Positions 25,989-35,584 of a DNA stretch of 64,000 nucleotides are shown here, piece by piece. The notes below the pieces were generated by a model that was not told where the DNA came from, did no database searches, and was given only the letters and a program-made list of their open reading frames with translations. The position numbers and the translations under genes are program-made. Each line of letters begins with the position of its first letter. Within the stretch, counting starts at the first letter, position 1. This DNA is from CAIQQQ01 sp040399685 (GTDB lineage Bacteria; Pseudomonadota; Alphaproteobacteria; Acetobacterales; Acetobacteraceae), in the NCBI GenBank assembly GCA_040399685.1, contig JBBART010000004.1, positions 62,001 to 126,000 of the forward strand, written 5' to 3'.

Positions 25989-26839
25989 TGCGGGGCATTG
26001 GCGAGGCACAATGGGTGCGGGTGGCGCTGGTGGTGGCCTGCGCGGTGGTGATGGCGGTGATGCTGGTGCTGCCGCTGGTGGTGGTGTTCAGCCAGGCGCT
26101 GTCGAAGGGTTGGGACTTTATGGTGGCTGCGATCACCGAGCCGGACGCAATGGCGGCCATCCGGCTGACGGCGCTGGTGGCGGCGATTGTGGTGCCGTTG
26201 AACACGGTGTTTGGCGTGGCGGCGGCGTGGTGCCTGGTGCGGTTTCGCTTTCGGGGGCGCGGCCTGCTGGTGGCGCTGATCGAGTTGCCGTTCTCCGTCT
26301 CGCCGGTGGTGGCGGGCATGGTCTTTGTGCTGCTGTTCGGGTTGCAAGGCTGGTTCGGGCCGTTTTTGATGCGAAACGGGGTGCATATCATCTTCGCCGT
26401 GCCGGGGGTCATTTTGGCGTCGCTGTTCGTCACGCTGCCGTTTGTGGCGCGGCAGGTGATGCCGTTGCTGGCGGCGATCGGCGTGGCCGAGGAGGAGGCG
26501 GCGCTGACGTTGGGGGCATCTGGCTGGCAGATGTTCTGGCGCGTGACGCTGCCGCGCATCCGCTGGGCGCTGCTGACCGGGGTGCTGTTGTGCAATGCCC
26601 GCGCGATGGGCGAGTTCGGCGCGGTGGCGGTGGTGTCTGGCCATATTCGGGGATTGACCAACACGATGCCGTTGCAGATCGAGATTTTGACGAACGAATA
26701 CAACCTCGCCGCTGCGTTCGCGATCGCGGCGTTGCTGGCGTGTCTGGCGTTGGTGACGATTGGGTTGCGGGCGGTGCTGGAATGGCGGTCTCGGCTGGCG
26801 CTTGCGTTGGGGCAGCAGGCGCTGCTGGTGCGGCCATGA
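25988..26839 (+). CDS. cysW: sulfate ABC transporter permease CysW
   Basis: The 283-residue permease pairs with CysT. It carries the matching EAA-type loop (EEEAALTLGASGWQMFWRVTLP), the family stretch LPFSVSPVVAGMVFVLLFG, and NARAMGEFGAVAVVSGH. The ATG at 25988 overlaps the cysT stop (ATGA), and its own stop overlaps the cysA ATG. The C-terminus ends shortly after the last helix (EWRSRLALALGQQALLVRP). Confidence 0.94.
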   Translation: MRGIGEAQWVRVALVVACAVVMAVMLVLPLVVVFSQALSKGWDFMVAAITEPDAMAAIRLTALVAAIVVPLNTVFGVAAAWCLVRFRFRGRGLLVALIELPFSVSPVVAGMVFVLLFGLQGWFGPFLMRNGVHIIFAVPGVILASLFVTLPFVARQVMPLLAAIGVAEEEAALTLGASGWQMFWRVTLPRIRWALLTGVLLCNARAMGEFGAVAVVSGHIRGLTNTMPLQIEILTNEYNLAAAFAIAALLACLALVTIGLRAVLEWRSRLALALGQQALLVRP

Positions 26840-27510
26840 TCCGGCTGCGGGGTGTGGTGAAGTCGTTTGGGCCGGGGCGGGTGCTGGACGGCGTTGATCT
26901 GGACATCGCCGAGGGCAGCTTCGTGGCGCTGCTGGGGCCGTCCGGTTCGGGGAAAACCACCTTGTTGCGCCTGATGGCAGGTTTGGAACAGGAGGATTCC
27001 GGCGAGATCACCATCGCCGGCCAGGATGCGCGGGCGCTGAAGCCGGGCGAACGGAAACTGGGCTTCGTGTTCCAGAACTACGCGCTGTTCGGGCACATGA
27101 CGGTGTTCGAGAACATCGCCTTCGGGCTGCGGGTGAAGAAGCGCGGGCAGCGGCCGTCTGAGGTGGCCATTCGCGCCACTGTCGAGCGGTTTTTGGCGAT
27201 GATGCAGTTGGAGGGGCTGGGGCCGCGTTTGCCCGGCCAGTTGTCCGGCGGCCAGCGCCAGCGCGTGGCGTTCGCGCGGGCGTTGGCGGTGGAGCCGCGC
27301 ATCCTGTTGCTGGACGAGCCGTTCGGCGCGCTGGACCGGGAGGTGCGGGAAAGCCTGCGGGTGTCGTTGCGCAAGCTGCATGACGATCTGGGTCTGACGA
27401 CCGTTTTCGTCTCGCATGACGAGGAGGAGGCGCACGCCTTGGCCGACCGCGTGGTGACGCTCGACCAAGGCCGTATCGCGCAGGACAGCGGCGCCTACGA
27501 AAAGGCGTAG
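26836..27510 (+). CDS. cysA: sulfate ABC transporter ATP-binding protein CysA, short form
   Basis: The 224-residue ATPase has Walker A GPSGSGKTT at residues 34-42, a Q-loop (VFQNYALFGHMTVFENIAFG), signature LSGGQRQRVA, Walker B ILLLDEPFGALD and the switch His in VFVSHDEEEA. It powers sulfate import through CysTW. Typical CysA proteins have 330-360 residues with a C-terminal regulatory (TOBE-like) domain; that domain is missing and the protein ends right after the nucleotide-binding domain. The last 16 bases overlap the 3' end of the convergent LigB-type dioxygenase gene. Whether truncation is ancestral or recent cannot be told here. Confidence 0.93.
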   Translation: MIRLRGVVKSFGPGRVLDGVDLDIAEGSFVALLGPSGSGKTTLLRLMAGLEQEDSGEITIAGQDARALKPGERKLGFVFQNYALFGHMTVFENIAFGLRVKKRGQRPSEVAIRATVERFLAMMQLEGLGPRLPGQLSGGQRQRVAFARALAVEPRILLLDEPFGALDREVRESLRVSLRKLHDDLGLTTVFVSHDEEEAHALADRVVTLDQGRIAQDSGAYEKA

Positions 27511-28271
27511 GCGTCCATCCGCAGGATGCCGTAGGTGCTGCTGGCGTGAATCCGCGTGGCCTTTGCGGCGGGGCCAGCGGCGCCGAGGGCTGTGTAGAGC
27601 GGCAGAAGATGTTCCTCCGTCGGGTGGTTCTCGGCGGCGTGCGGGGCGTGGGTGCGATAGGCGAGCAGGTCCTGCGTTCGGCCTTCGGTCAGTGCTGTGT
27701 CGAACCAGTTGGCGAATTCGACGACATCGGGGGGCGAGGCCTGGGCCACGTCGCCGCCGCGAAAGCGGTGGAGATCATGGGTGAAGCTGCCTGAGCCGAT
27801 GACCAGCACGTTGTCCGCCCGCAGCGAGTCGAGTGCGCGGCCGAGGGCCAGATGATGCGCCGGGCCGTAGCCGGGTTGGACCGACAGCGGCACCACCGGG
27901 ATGTCGGCGTTCGGATACATCAGCAGCAATGGCACCCAGATGCCGTGGTCCAGACCGCGTGCCGGGTCGACCCGGCTGGCGATGCCGGCTTCGCAGCAGA
28001 GATCGGAGATGCGTTCTGCCAGCGCCGGATCGCCAGGCGCTGGGTAGCGCATGGCGAACAGGCGATCGTCGAAGCGGCCGAAATCGTGGATGGTGGCGGG
28101 TTTGAGAGCGCCGCCGGCGCTGGCTTCCCGCGTCTCCCAGTGCGCCGTGGCCATTACGATGGCGTGTGGGCGTGGCAGAGTGGCGGCCAGACCCTCCAGG
28201 AAGTGCCGCGCGGGCACGTCCTGCAAGGCCAGTGTGGGCGCACCGTGGCTGACGAAGATGGTGGGAAGCAT
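27495..28271 (-). CDS. LigB-family extradiol dioxygenase, DODA/YgiD type
   Basis: The 258-residue protein matches the class III extradiol dioxygenases related to 4,5-DOPA dioxygenase and YgiD. Metal-binding candidates are His9 (FVSHGAPT) and His44 (TAHWET), with a later conserved SFTHDLHRF. It would open a catechol ring with Fe(II) or Zn(II), but the physiological substrate is unknown. It is encoded downstream of a DoxX-family membrane protein (15-base gap), with a LysR gene divergent from both, a common arrangement for stress- or quinone-responsive genes. Confidence 0.9.
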   Translation of the reverse strand: MLPTIFVSHGAPTLALQDVPARHFLEGLAATLPRPHAIVMATAHWETREASAGGALKPATIHDFGRFDDRLFAMRYPAPGDPALAERISDLCCEAGIASRVDPARGLDHGIWVPLLLMYPNADIPVVPLSVQPGYGPAHHLALGRALDSLRADNVLVIGSGSFTHDLHRFRGGDVAQASPPDVVEFANWFDTALTEGRTQDLLAYRTHAPHAAENHPTEEHLLPLYTALGAAGPAAKATRIHASSTYGILRMDAYAFS

Positions 28272-28286
28272 GGCGTGATCTCCGAA

Positions 28287-28709
28287 TTATGCGCGGGCGG
28301 GCGCGCCCAGGCGTGGGGTCGGCAGGGCAGCGTAGGCGCCGTCACCCAGCAGGGCCAGGACAACCAGGCTCAAGGTCCAGAACGCGGGATATTCCCAGCC
28401 GCCATGCGGGTTGGTGAAGAAAAATCCTGCAGGGCCGTGCACGGTTGCGATCGCGCCGAGCATGACAGGCACCAGCGCCAGGGCGGCAAGGCGGGGCAGC
28501 ACGCCCAAGATCAGCATCAGGCCGCCGACGACCTCGGCGGCAATGACAACATAGGCCAAGGCCGGGGGCAGGCCGAGGCTGCCGAAGAAACCGGCGGTGC
28601 CGGCCGGGGTGAAGACCAGGATTTTCAGGCCGGCATGGGCGAGAAACAGCCCGCCAAGGGCGAGGCGCAGCAACAGGGCGGCGTAGGGGGCGGTGCGGGT
28701 GTCGGTCAT
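28287..28709 (-). CDS. DoxX-family membrane protein
   Basis: The 140-residue protein has four hydrophobic segments and the DoxX features RLALGGLFLAHAGLKI and AEVVGGLMLILGVLPRLAALAL. DoxX relatives are inner-membrane proteins linked to thiol or quinone stress. The ATG at 28709 starts a compact family-length protein; a GTG at 28742 would add 11 residues. It forms an operon with the LigB-type dioxygenase. Confidence 0.87.
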   Translation of the reverse strand: MTDTRTAPYAALLLRLALGGLFLAHAGLKILVFTPAGTAGFFGSLGLPPALAYVVIAAEVVGGLMLILGVLPRLAALALVPVMLGAIATVHGPAGFFFTNPHGGWEYPAFWTLSLVVLALLGDGAYAALPTPRLGAPARA

Positions 28710-28727
28710 GATGTGGGGTCCGGTGGT

Positions 28728-28754
28728 GATTGCGTGGATCACACATCGTCAATC
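28728..28754. promoter_or_regulatory. possible LysR-type operator between divergent genes
   Basis: GATTG at 28728-28732 and CAATC at 28750-28754 form a spaced 5-bp dyad in the 84-bp gap between the DoxX and LysR genes. Location suits a LysR-type site, but the spacing is longer than the standard T-N11-A box. Confidence 0.25.
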
Positions 28755-28793
28755 GGACGCGCGCATGCACTTCCTGAAAGGCGTAGACTGGGT

Positions 28794-29744
28794 ATGCGCA
28801 ATCGTATGGGGCTGCTCGTGATGCATGCTGGGCTGGAATGGGACGATCTCCGCACGTTCCTGATGATCGCGCGCCACCGCACATTGTCCGCCGCCGCCCG
28901 CGCGCTTGGGGTGCAGCAGCCGACGATGGGCCGCAGGCTGGACGGGCTGGAGGCGCGGGCCGGGGCCAAGCTGTTGCAGAAAACGCCGTCGGGTTACGTG
29001 CTGACGGCGGAGGGCGAGGCGGTGCTCGGCCATGTCGAGCGGATCGAGATGGAGACGCTGGCGGTGGAGCGCCAGATTGCCGGGGCCGATGTGCGGCTGT
29101 CCGGCACGGTGCGGCTGACGACGGTGGAGACGTTGGCGGCCTATATCCTGTCGCCGATCCTGGCGGGGTTTCGGCTCGCGCATCCGCAGGTGGAGGTGGA
29201 AATTGCCGCCAGCACCCGCACGCTGTCCTTGACGCGGCGGGAGGCGGATGTGGCGCTGCGGGTGGCGCCGTTCAAGCAGGCCGATATCGTGGTGCGCAAG
29301 GTGGCGGCGTTGGGATACGGACTGTATGCGACGCCTGCCTATCTGGAACGCCACGGCCAGCCGGATTGGACGCGTGGGGCCGTGGGCCACAGCCTGGTGA
29401 CGACCGAGGCGGATTTGATGGATATGCCCGAAATGCGCTGGCTGCGCGGGGTCGCGCCGGAGGCGGGGGTGGCGATTGCCAGCAACAGCCGGCTGATCCA
29501 GGCCGCGATGGTGCGGGCGGGCGTGGGGATGGCGTGTCTGGCGCGCTATCTGGCGGATGATGATGCGGGGCTGGTGCGGCTGGTGCCGCCGCAGGACGCA
29601 GGGCCGTTGCCGGTGCGGGAGCTGTGGTTGGGCGTGCATGCCGACCTGCGCCACATGCCGCGTATTCGGGCGTTCACGACGGCGTTGCAGGACGGGCTGA
29701 AGCAGGCGGCGGGGCGGCTTAACCCACCGGATTGCGGGGCTTAG
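28794..29744 (+). CDS. LysR-family transcriptional regulator
   Basis: From the ATG at 28794 the protein has 316 residues. The N-terminal winged helix-turn-helix is clear (WDDLRTFLMIARHRTLSAAA, then QPTMGRRLDGLEARAGAKLL), followed by a LysR substrate-binding domain (VRLTTVETLAAYILSPILAGF). It is divergent from the DoxX/LigB-type pair, which is its most likely target by the usual LysR rule. ATGs at 28806 and 28821 are also in frame, and the start is not fixed by a strong ribosome site. The effector is unknown. Confidence 0.88.
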   Translation: MRNRMGLLVMHAGLEWDDLRTFLMIARHRTLSAAARALGVQQPTMGRRLDGLEARAGAKLLQKTPSGYVLTAEGEAVLGHVERIEMETLAVERQIAGADVRLSGTVRLTTVETLAAYILSPILAGFRLAHPQVEVEIAASTRTLSLTRREADVALRVAPFKQADIVVRKVAALGYGLYATPAYLERHGQPDWTRGAVGHSLVTTEADLMDMPEMRWLRGVAPEAGVAIASNSRLIQAAMVRAGVGMACLARYLADDDAGLVRLVPPQDAGPLPVRELWLGVHADLRHMPRIRAFTTALQDGLKQAAGRLNPPDCGA

Positions 29745-29763
29745 ACTGTTCGAAGTATTTTAG

Positions 29764-29886
29764 AGGAAGATTTTCTTTTTCTGAAGAAAAAGAAGCAAAA
29801 TACTTTCATTCATGGAGAATACTTATGATTTTTTCAAAATATGCTTCATGAATGAAATTTTTTGGTTCTTTTTTCTAAAAAAGAAC
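29764..29886 (+). repeat. three-hairpin intergenic element, copy A
   Basis: The element has a conserved left hairpin (about 29773-29794, CTTTTTCTGAAGAAAAAG core), a central stem (11 bp, 29804-29814 with 29847-29857) and a conserved right hairpin (GTTCTTTTTT at 29865-29874 with AAAAAAGAAC at 29877-29886). The same outer hairpins occur at 54919-55047 in reverse orientation. It lies between the stops of the convergent LysR and DUF1993 genes and may act as a bidirectional terminator. Confidence 0.8.
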
Positions 29887-29912
29887 GCTTTTTCTTTTTG
29901 TCTTGCAGATTT

Positions 29913-30421
29913 TCAGTCGTTCAGACCAAGGAAATCGCGCTTGCCGACGTTCACACCGTTGTGTCGCAGGATGGCGTAGGCGGTGGTGACGTGGAACATC
30001 ACGTTCGGCAGCACCCAGTGCAGAAGATAGTCCGCACCTTTGAAGTGCATGTCCTTCTTGGCCACCGTGATGGTGATGTCCTTGTCGTCAGCAGCGTCGA
30101 TGGCGTCGCCCGGAGCGGAGTGCATGAAGGCGATGGTCTTCATCAGGCGCTCTTGCAGGGCTTCGAGCGTCGTCTCGGTATCTTCGTATTTCGGGATCTC
30201 GATGCCGGCGAGGCGGGCGATGCCGCCTTTGCTCATGTCGGTGGCGATCTGCACCTGGCGGGCGAGGGCGAACATGTCCGGCGCGAGACGGGCGGTGACG
30301 AACACCGACGGGTCGATCTTGCGGGCGGCGGCGGATTCAGCGGCCTTGCCGAGCACCTTGGACAGGGCTTCGAGCATCTGCGTCAGCACGGGAACAGAGG
30401 CGGTGTAGATCGAAACAGCCA

Positions 30422-30422
<1 letters not shown>
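29913..30422 (-). CDS. DUF1993-family protein
   Basis: The 169-residue cytoplasmic protein matches DUF1993 along its length: MLEALSKVLGKAAESAAARK, LAPDMFALARQVQIATD, and the C-terminal LPNVMFHVTTAYAILRHNGV. The fold is thought to be a DinB-like helical bundle, but no function is established. The strong ribosome site (AAAGGAGG) lies inside the end of argG, and the two overlap in TAATG, so it is translated from the argG transcript. Confidence 0.88.
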
Positions 30423-31651
<1,229 letters not shown>

Positions 31652-31756
31652 GGCGGGCTCCTTGGGCAATTCGGTGTGGTTCGTTCGTGCGCGCAAGTAG
31701 CGCCGCGTGACGGATTTGTGCAACCCGGGCGGGCTGTCGTTGGGGCTGGCGGCACG

Positions 31757-31815
31757 AAAAATGGCCGGCGCCTTGCTGCGCTGACCATTTTTTATCGCAA
31801 CCGCTGGGGAGCGGT
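31757..31815 (-). terminator. tandem hairpins downstream of the MHS transporter gene
   Basis: Just past the transporter stop, ACCGCT and AGCGGT (31800-31815) form a 6-bp stem with a GGGG loop. Further on, AAAAATGG (31757-31764) pairs with CCATTTTT (31785-31792) around a GC-rich interior. Read on the minus strand the second ends in a T-run, as a rho-independent terminator should. It also lies upstream of argG. Confidence 0.5.
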
Positions 31816-31817
31816 GT

Positions 31818-33221
31818 TTAGGCTTTCGATGCCGCTGCGTCGGCGATCGCCTGGGCGCGAAGGCGGTTGTATTCGGCCTTTGGCACTGGAACGGCGTCGC
31901 GATGCCCCAGGTCGTTCATGTGCAGGCGATATGTTTCGCGGGCACTCAGGCAGGCCATGGCGGCGATGACCGTGATGCCGAAGGTGATCGCGCCGACGGT
32001 GAACGGGATGCCCACCGAGCCCGGAGGAGCCACGGTTGCGAACAGTGCCGGCAGGAGAGCGGTGATGGCGGTGCCGACGTTCTGCGAGATGGCCATGGCC
32101 GACACGCGGGTGCGGGTCTGGAACAGCTCGGGGTAGAAGCTCGGGAACACGGCGTTGTAGCCCTGGTAGACGACGCCCCACATCAGCAAGGACATGCCGA
32201 TGGCCAGCGGGATGTTGTGGATGCTGATGGCATAGAGATATCCGAACGACAGCAGCCCCGCGCCAAGCGCGCCGACGATGATGGGCGGCTTGCGGCCGAT
32301 CCGGTCGGACAGGTTGCCGACATAGGGGATGACCAGGACCGCGATGATGTTTCCCACCACCGGAATCCACAGATAGATGTCCTTGGCAAAGCCGATGCCA
32401 TAGGCCGGCTGCACCGCGTAGGCGGCGCCGAACACGGTGGCGACGACCGGAATGACGTTCATCAGCGCCATGCAGACCACGCGCAGCATGTCGCGCCAGC
32501 TGAGCTGGAACGCCTGGATGACCGGCGAGCGCGGGATGGCCTTCTGTTCGGCTTCCTCGGCGAAGGCCGGGGTTTCGGAGACTTCGCGGCGAATGATCCA
32601 GCCGGCCACGATGACAATGAAGCTGAGCAGGAACGGAATGCGCCAGCCCCAGGAATTGAACTGCTCCTCCGGCATGTAATGCGCCAGCGGCAGGAACACG
32701 GCGGCGGCCATGATCTGGCCGGCCTGCACGCCCTGCAGGGTGAAGCTGGTGAAGAAGCCACGACGGCCGAATGGCGCGTGTTCGAGAATCATGGAACTGG
32801 CGCCGGAAATCTCACCGGCGACGGCAAAGCCTTGAACAAGACGCAGCAGCACGAGCAACACCGGAGCCAGAATGCCAACCTGGTCATAGGTGGGCAGCAG
32901 GCCCACGGCCATGGTTGAGAAGCCCATCAGGAACATGCAGGTGATCAGCACCTGCTTGCGGCCATGGGTGTCGCCCATGTGGCCAAGCACGAAGCCGCCG
33001 ATCGGGCGGGCGATGTAGCCGACGCCGTAGGTTGCCAGCGAGGCAATGATGGCGGTGGTGGGGTTTCCCTTAGGGAAAAAGATCTGCGGAAAAATCAGCG
33101 ACGCTGCGGTGGCGTAGATGAAAAAGTCATAATATTCGAGTGCCGATCCAATCCAGCCGCTGGCAGCGGCCTTCTTTGACTGACGCGTGCCGCTCGGTTC
33201 GTGTGATGTGGCGTTGGCCAT
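31818..33221 (-). CDS. MFS transporter, metabolite:H+ symporter type
   Basis: The 467-residue protein has 12 predicted helices and MHS-family marks: GSALEYYDFFIYATAASLIF, ARPIGGFVLGHMGDTHGRKQ (motif A), RLVQGFAVAGEISGASS and SDRIGRKPPIIVGALG. It likely imports an organic acid or zwitterion with protons. The ATG follows GGGAGG. It is divergent from a TetR gene whose probable operator lies between them, so it is probably repressed by that protein. A second MHS transporter sits just beyond the TetR gene. Confidence 0.9.
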   Translation of the reverse strand: MANATSHEPSGTRQSKKAAASGWIGSALEYYDFFIYATAASLIFPQIFFPKGNPTTAIIASLATYGVGYIARPIGGFVLGHMGDTHGRKQVLITCMFLMGFSTMAVGLLPTYDQVGILAPVLLVLLRLVQGFAVAGEISGASSMILEHAPFGRRGFFTSFTLQGVQAGQIMAAAVFLPLAHYMPEEQFNSWGWRIPFLLSFIVIVAGWIIRREVSETPAFAEEAEQKAIPRSPVIQAFQLSWRDMLRVVCMALMNVIPVVATVFGAAYAVQPAYGIGFAKDIYLWIPVVGNIIAVLVIPYVGNLSDRIGRKPPIIVGALGAGLLSFGYLYAISIHNIPLAIGMSLLMWGVVYQGYNAVFPSFYPELFQTRTRVSAMAISQNVGTAITALLPALFATVAPPGSVGIPFTVGAITFGITVIAAMACLSARETYRLHMNDLGHRDAVPVPKAEYNRLRAQAIADAAASKA

Positions 33222-33332
33222 CTGTTTGCCTCCCTTGGTACTTGCGGTGCGTTCAGACTGTTATGTCTGTCGCTTTGGTGCTTCCTCTCCCGGTGCGTCG
33301 TTTCGTGAGCATTCGGTTAATTGATCTCATAG

Positions 33333-33346
33333 CTACCGACCGGTAG
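33333..33346. promoter_or_regulatory. TetR-type operator
   Basis: CTACCGACCGGTAG is a 6-bp inverted repeat around AC, of the TACCGACCGGTA type often bound by TetR-family repressors. It lies in the 232-bp gap between the divergent MHS transporter and TetR genes, next to a TTGATC that could be a -35 element for the TetR gene. Confidence 0.6.
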
Positions 33347-33453
33347 GTTTAAGAGAGCTATTTATCGCCCAGTTGAAATCTATCGGGGCTGGCCATCACG
33401 GGCTAAGACCTCTGATGAAAGCCCATCCAGAGGCAGAACCGTCGGAGGATGCG

Positions 33454-34134
33454 ATGTTGAGCCACCCTGTTCCACAGCACCCCAAGGTCGATGGCGGCAA
33501 GCGCACGCGGCAAAGCATTCTGGACGCAGCCACCGCCGTGTTCGCCGACAAGGGCTATAGCGGCGCCAATGTGAACGAAATCGTGGCCCAGGCCGGGACC
33601 ACCAAGCCGATGATCTATTACCATTTCGGCAGCAAGGAGGGCCTGTTCTCAGCGGTGCTTGAGGGCGTCTATGCGGGCATGCGCGCTTTCGAGACGGCAC
33701 TGGAGCAGACGCATCTGCCCAGCGAGGCCGCGATGCGGCGTCTGGTTGAGGTGACGTTCGACTACCACGCCGACCACCCGCACTGGATTCGGCTGATTTC
33801 GGTGGCCAACATTCATGATGCCCACCCGATTATGGGGTCGGCGACGATTGCGTCCAAAAACGCCCATATTCTGGAGATCTTACAGGATCTGTTGGCGCGC
33901 GGGGTCCGGGAAGGTGCGTTTCGCCCCAATGTGGACGCGCTGCACCTGCATCTGATGATCGCGTCGATGTGCTTCTACCGGGTGTCCAACCGACACACCT
34001 GGAAGGTGATCTTCCACCGCGATCTTGCTGCGCCTGACGATGCGCTGCGGCAAAAGGCGATGATCGTTGACGCGGTGATGCGGTTCCTCAAGCCCAGTTC
34101 CTCAAGCCCGGCGGCTGATGCCGTCCGGGCCTGA
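33454..34134 (+). CDS. TetR-family transcriptional regulator
   Basis: From the ATG at 33454 (CGGAGGA 4-5 bases upstream) the protein has 226 residues. The helix-turn-helix is typical: RQSILDAATAVFADKGYSGA, then IVAQAGTTKPMIYYHFGSKE. The ligand-binding half contains FDYHADHPHWIRLISVANIHD and resembles the RutR/TetR_C group. It probably represses the divergent MHS transporter through the dyad at 33333-33346, and perhaps its own gene. The inducer is unknown. It is convergent with a second MHS transporter. Confidence 0.9.
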   Translation: MLSHPVPQHPKVDGGKRTRQSILDAATAVFADKGYSGANVNEIVAQAGTTKPMIYYHFGSKEGLFSAVLEGVYAGMRAFETALEQTHLPSEAAMRRLVEVTFDYHADHPHWIRLISVANIHDAHPIMGSATIASKNAHILEILQDLLARGVREGAFRPNVDALHLHLMIASMCFYRVSNRHTWKVIFHRDLAAPDDALRQKAMIVDAVMRFLKPSSSSPAADAVRA

Positions 34135-34155
34135 GAAACCGCGTGGCCTGCTGCT

Positions 34156-35487
34156 TCAGTTGCGCTCCATCTTCGAATGGAACTTGGTGTCCTTGATGCC
34201 GATGTAGAACAGCAGCGAGATGAAGATGCAGCCGGTGGCGTAGAGGAAGAAGCCGCTCTCGTTGCCCTGGCTTTTGAACCACAGCGCCACGGTGTCCACC
34301 GAGCCGCCAAACAGGGCGGCGGTCAGCGCGTAGGGAATGCCGACGCCCATGGCGCGCACGGCGGTGGGGAACAGTTCGGCCTTCACGATGGCGGTGATCG
34401 AGGTGTAGCCGCTGACGATGGCCCAGGCGGTGCACACCAGCAGGAAGGCGATCCAGGGGTTTTTGGTGCCCTGCAGCGCCGTCAGCAGTGGGTAGGTGCC
34501 CAGGGTTCCCAGAACGCCGAATCCGATCAGGAACGGCTTGCGGCCGTATTTGTCCGAAAGGCCGCCATAGATCGGCTGCAGGATGATGGCGAAGATCAGC
34601 GAGCCGGCGGTCACCATCGTGGTGGTGTCGTCGGTCAGGCCCACCGACAGTTTCAGGAATTTCTGCATGTAGGTGGTGTAGGTGTAGAAGGCCGACGTGC
34701 CGCCGATGGTGATGCCGATGACCAGCAGCATCGGCTTCCAGTTGCGCAGCAGCACCACCCAGGTGCTTTCGGTGGCCACGACCTTCTTCGAGGCCGTGAA
34801 CATGTCACTCTCATGCATATCGCGGCGCATGTAGAAGGCATAGATCGACACCAAGGCGCCGATCAGGAACGGAATGCGCCAGCCCCAGGCGCGCAGCTGG
34901 TCCGGTGTGAGGAACAGCTTTTGCAGCACCAGCAGCACCATGATGGCGCAAAGCTGGCCGCCGATCAGGGTCATGTACCACACGCCGGAATAGAAGCCGC
35001 GCCGGTTGGGGTGGGAGACCTCGCTGAGATAGGTGGCCGAGGTGCCGTATTCGCCGCCCTGGCTGAGACCCTGCAGAATGCGGGCAAGCGCCAGCACGAT
35101 GGGAGCACCGACGCCGATGGAGTCGTAGGTCGGCGTGACGGCGATCAGCAGGGAGCCGAAGCACATCAGCAGCACCGCGATGGTGAGCGAGGTGCGGCGG
35201 CCGTATTTGTCGGCGAAGTAGCCAAAGATCACGCTGCCGATGGGGCGCACCAGAAAGGCCACCGCAAACAGCGTGGCGGCGGCCAGTTGCTGGGCCGCCG
35301 GGTCGCCCTTGGGGAAGAAGGACGGCGCGAAATACAGCGAGAAGGCGGCGTAGGCGTAGACGTCATACCACTCGATGAGGTTGCCAACGGAGCCGACCAG
35401 GATGGCTTTCACCCGCTTGCGCGTGTCGGCGGCGTCGAAGCCGTCCGTGGTGACGGCGAAATCCGGTTTTCGCGTGGTCGTGCTCAT
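34156..35487 (-). CDS. MFS transporter, KgtP-like metabolite:H+ symporter
   Basis: The 443-residue protein shows the MHS pattern closest to 2-oxoglutarate/dicarboxylate permeases: VGSVGNLIEWYDVYAYAAFS, FGYFADKYGRRTSLTIAVLL, ARILQGLSQGGEYGTSATYL and GLSDKYGRKPFLIGFGVLG. It would take up a dicarboxylate with protons. It lies directly downstream of the maeB region (same strand, 97-bp gap with a hairpin), which fits a role in C4-dicarboxylate use, although that is inference. Confidence 0.9.
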   Translation of the reverse strand: MSTTTRKPDFAVTTDGFDAADTRKRVKAILVGSVGNLIEWYDVYAYAAFSLYFAPSFFPKGDPAAQQLAAATLFAVAFLVRPIGSVIFGYFADKYGRRTSLTIAVLLMCFGSLLIAVTPTYDSIGVGAPIVLALARILQGLSQGGEYGTSATYLSEVSHPNRRGFYSGVWYMTLIGGQLCAIMVLLVLQKLFLTPDQLRAWGWRIPFLIGALVSIYAFYMRRDMHESDMFTASKKVVATESTWVVLLRNWKPMLLVIGITIGGTSAFYTYTTYMQKFLKLSVGLTDDTTTMVTAGSLIFAIILQPIYGGLSDKYGRKPFLIGFGVLGTLGTYPLLTALQGTKNPWIAFLLVCTAWAIVSGYTSITAIVKAELFPTAVRAMGVGIPYALTAALFGGSVDTVALWFKSQGNESGFFLYATGCIFISLLFYIGIKDTKFHSKMERN

Positions 35488-35548
35488 GGGCTGCTCTTTT
35501 CTATTAGGTCAGTACATGACCCATAAACCCATGCGCCTTTCATGCAAG

Positions 35549-35581
35549 CATGCGGCAGGCGGAAAAACCGCCTGCCGCATG
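35549..35581 (-). terminator. perfect 14-bp hairpin after maeB
   Basis: CATGCGGCAGGCGG and CCGCCTGCCGCATG form a perfect 14-bp stem with a five-A loop, three bases past the maeB stop codon. There is no T-run on the maeB side, so it could stabilise the 3' end as well as terminate. Confidence 0.55.
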
Positions 35582-35584
35582 TGC

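Noticed and set aside
27852..28793. Long upstream extension of the LysR gene
   Set aside because: The extension lies antisense to the DoxX and LigB-type genes; LysR homology starts near 28821, so a start near 28794 is used.
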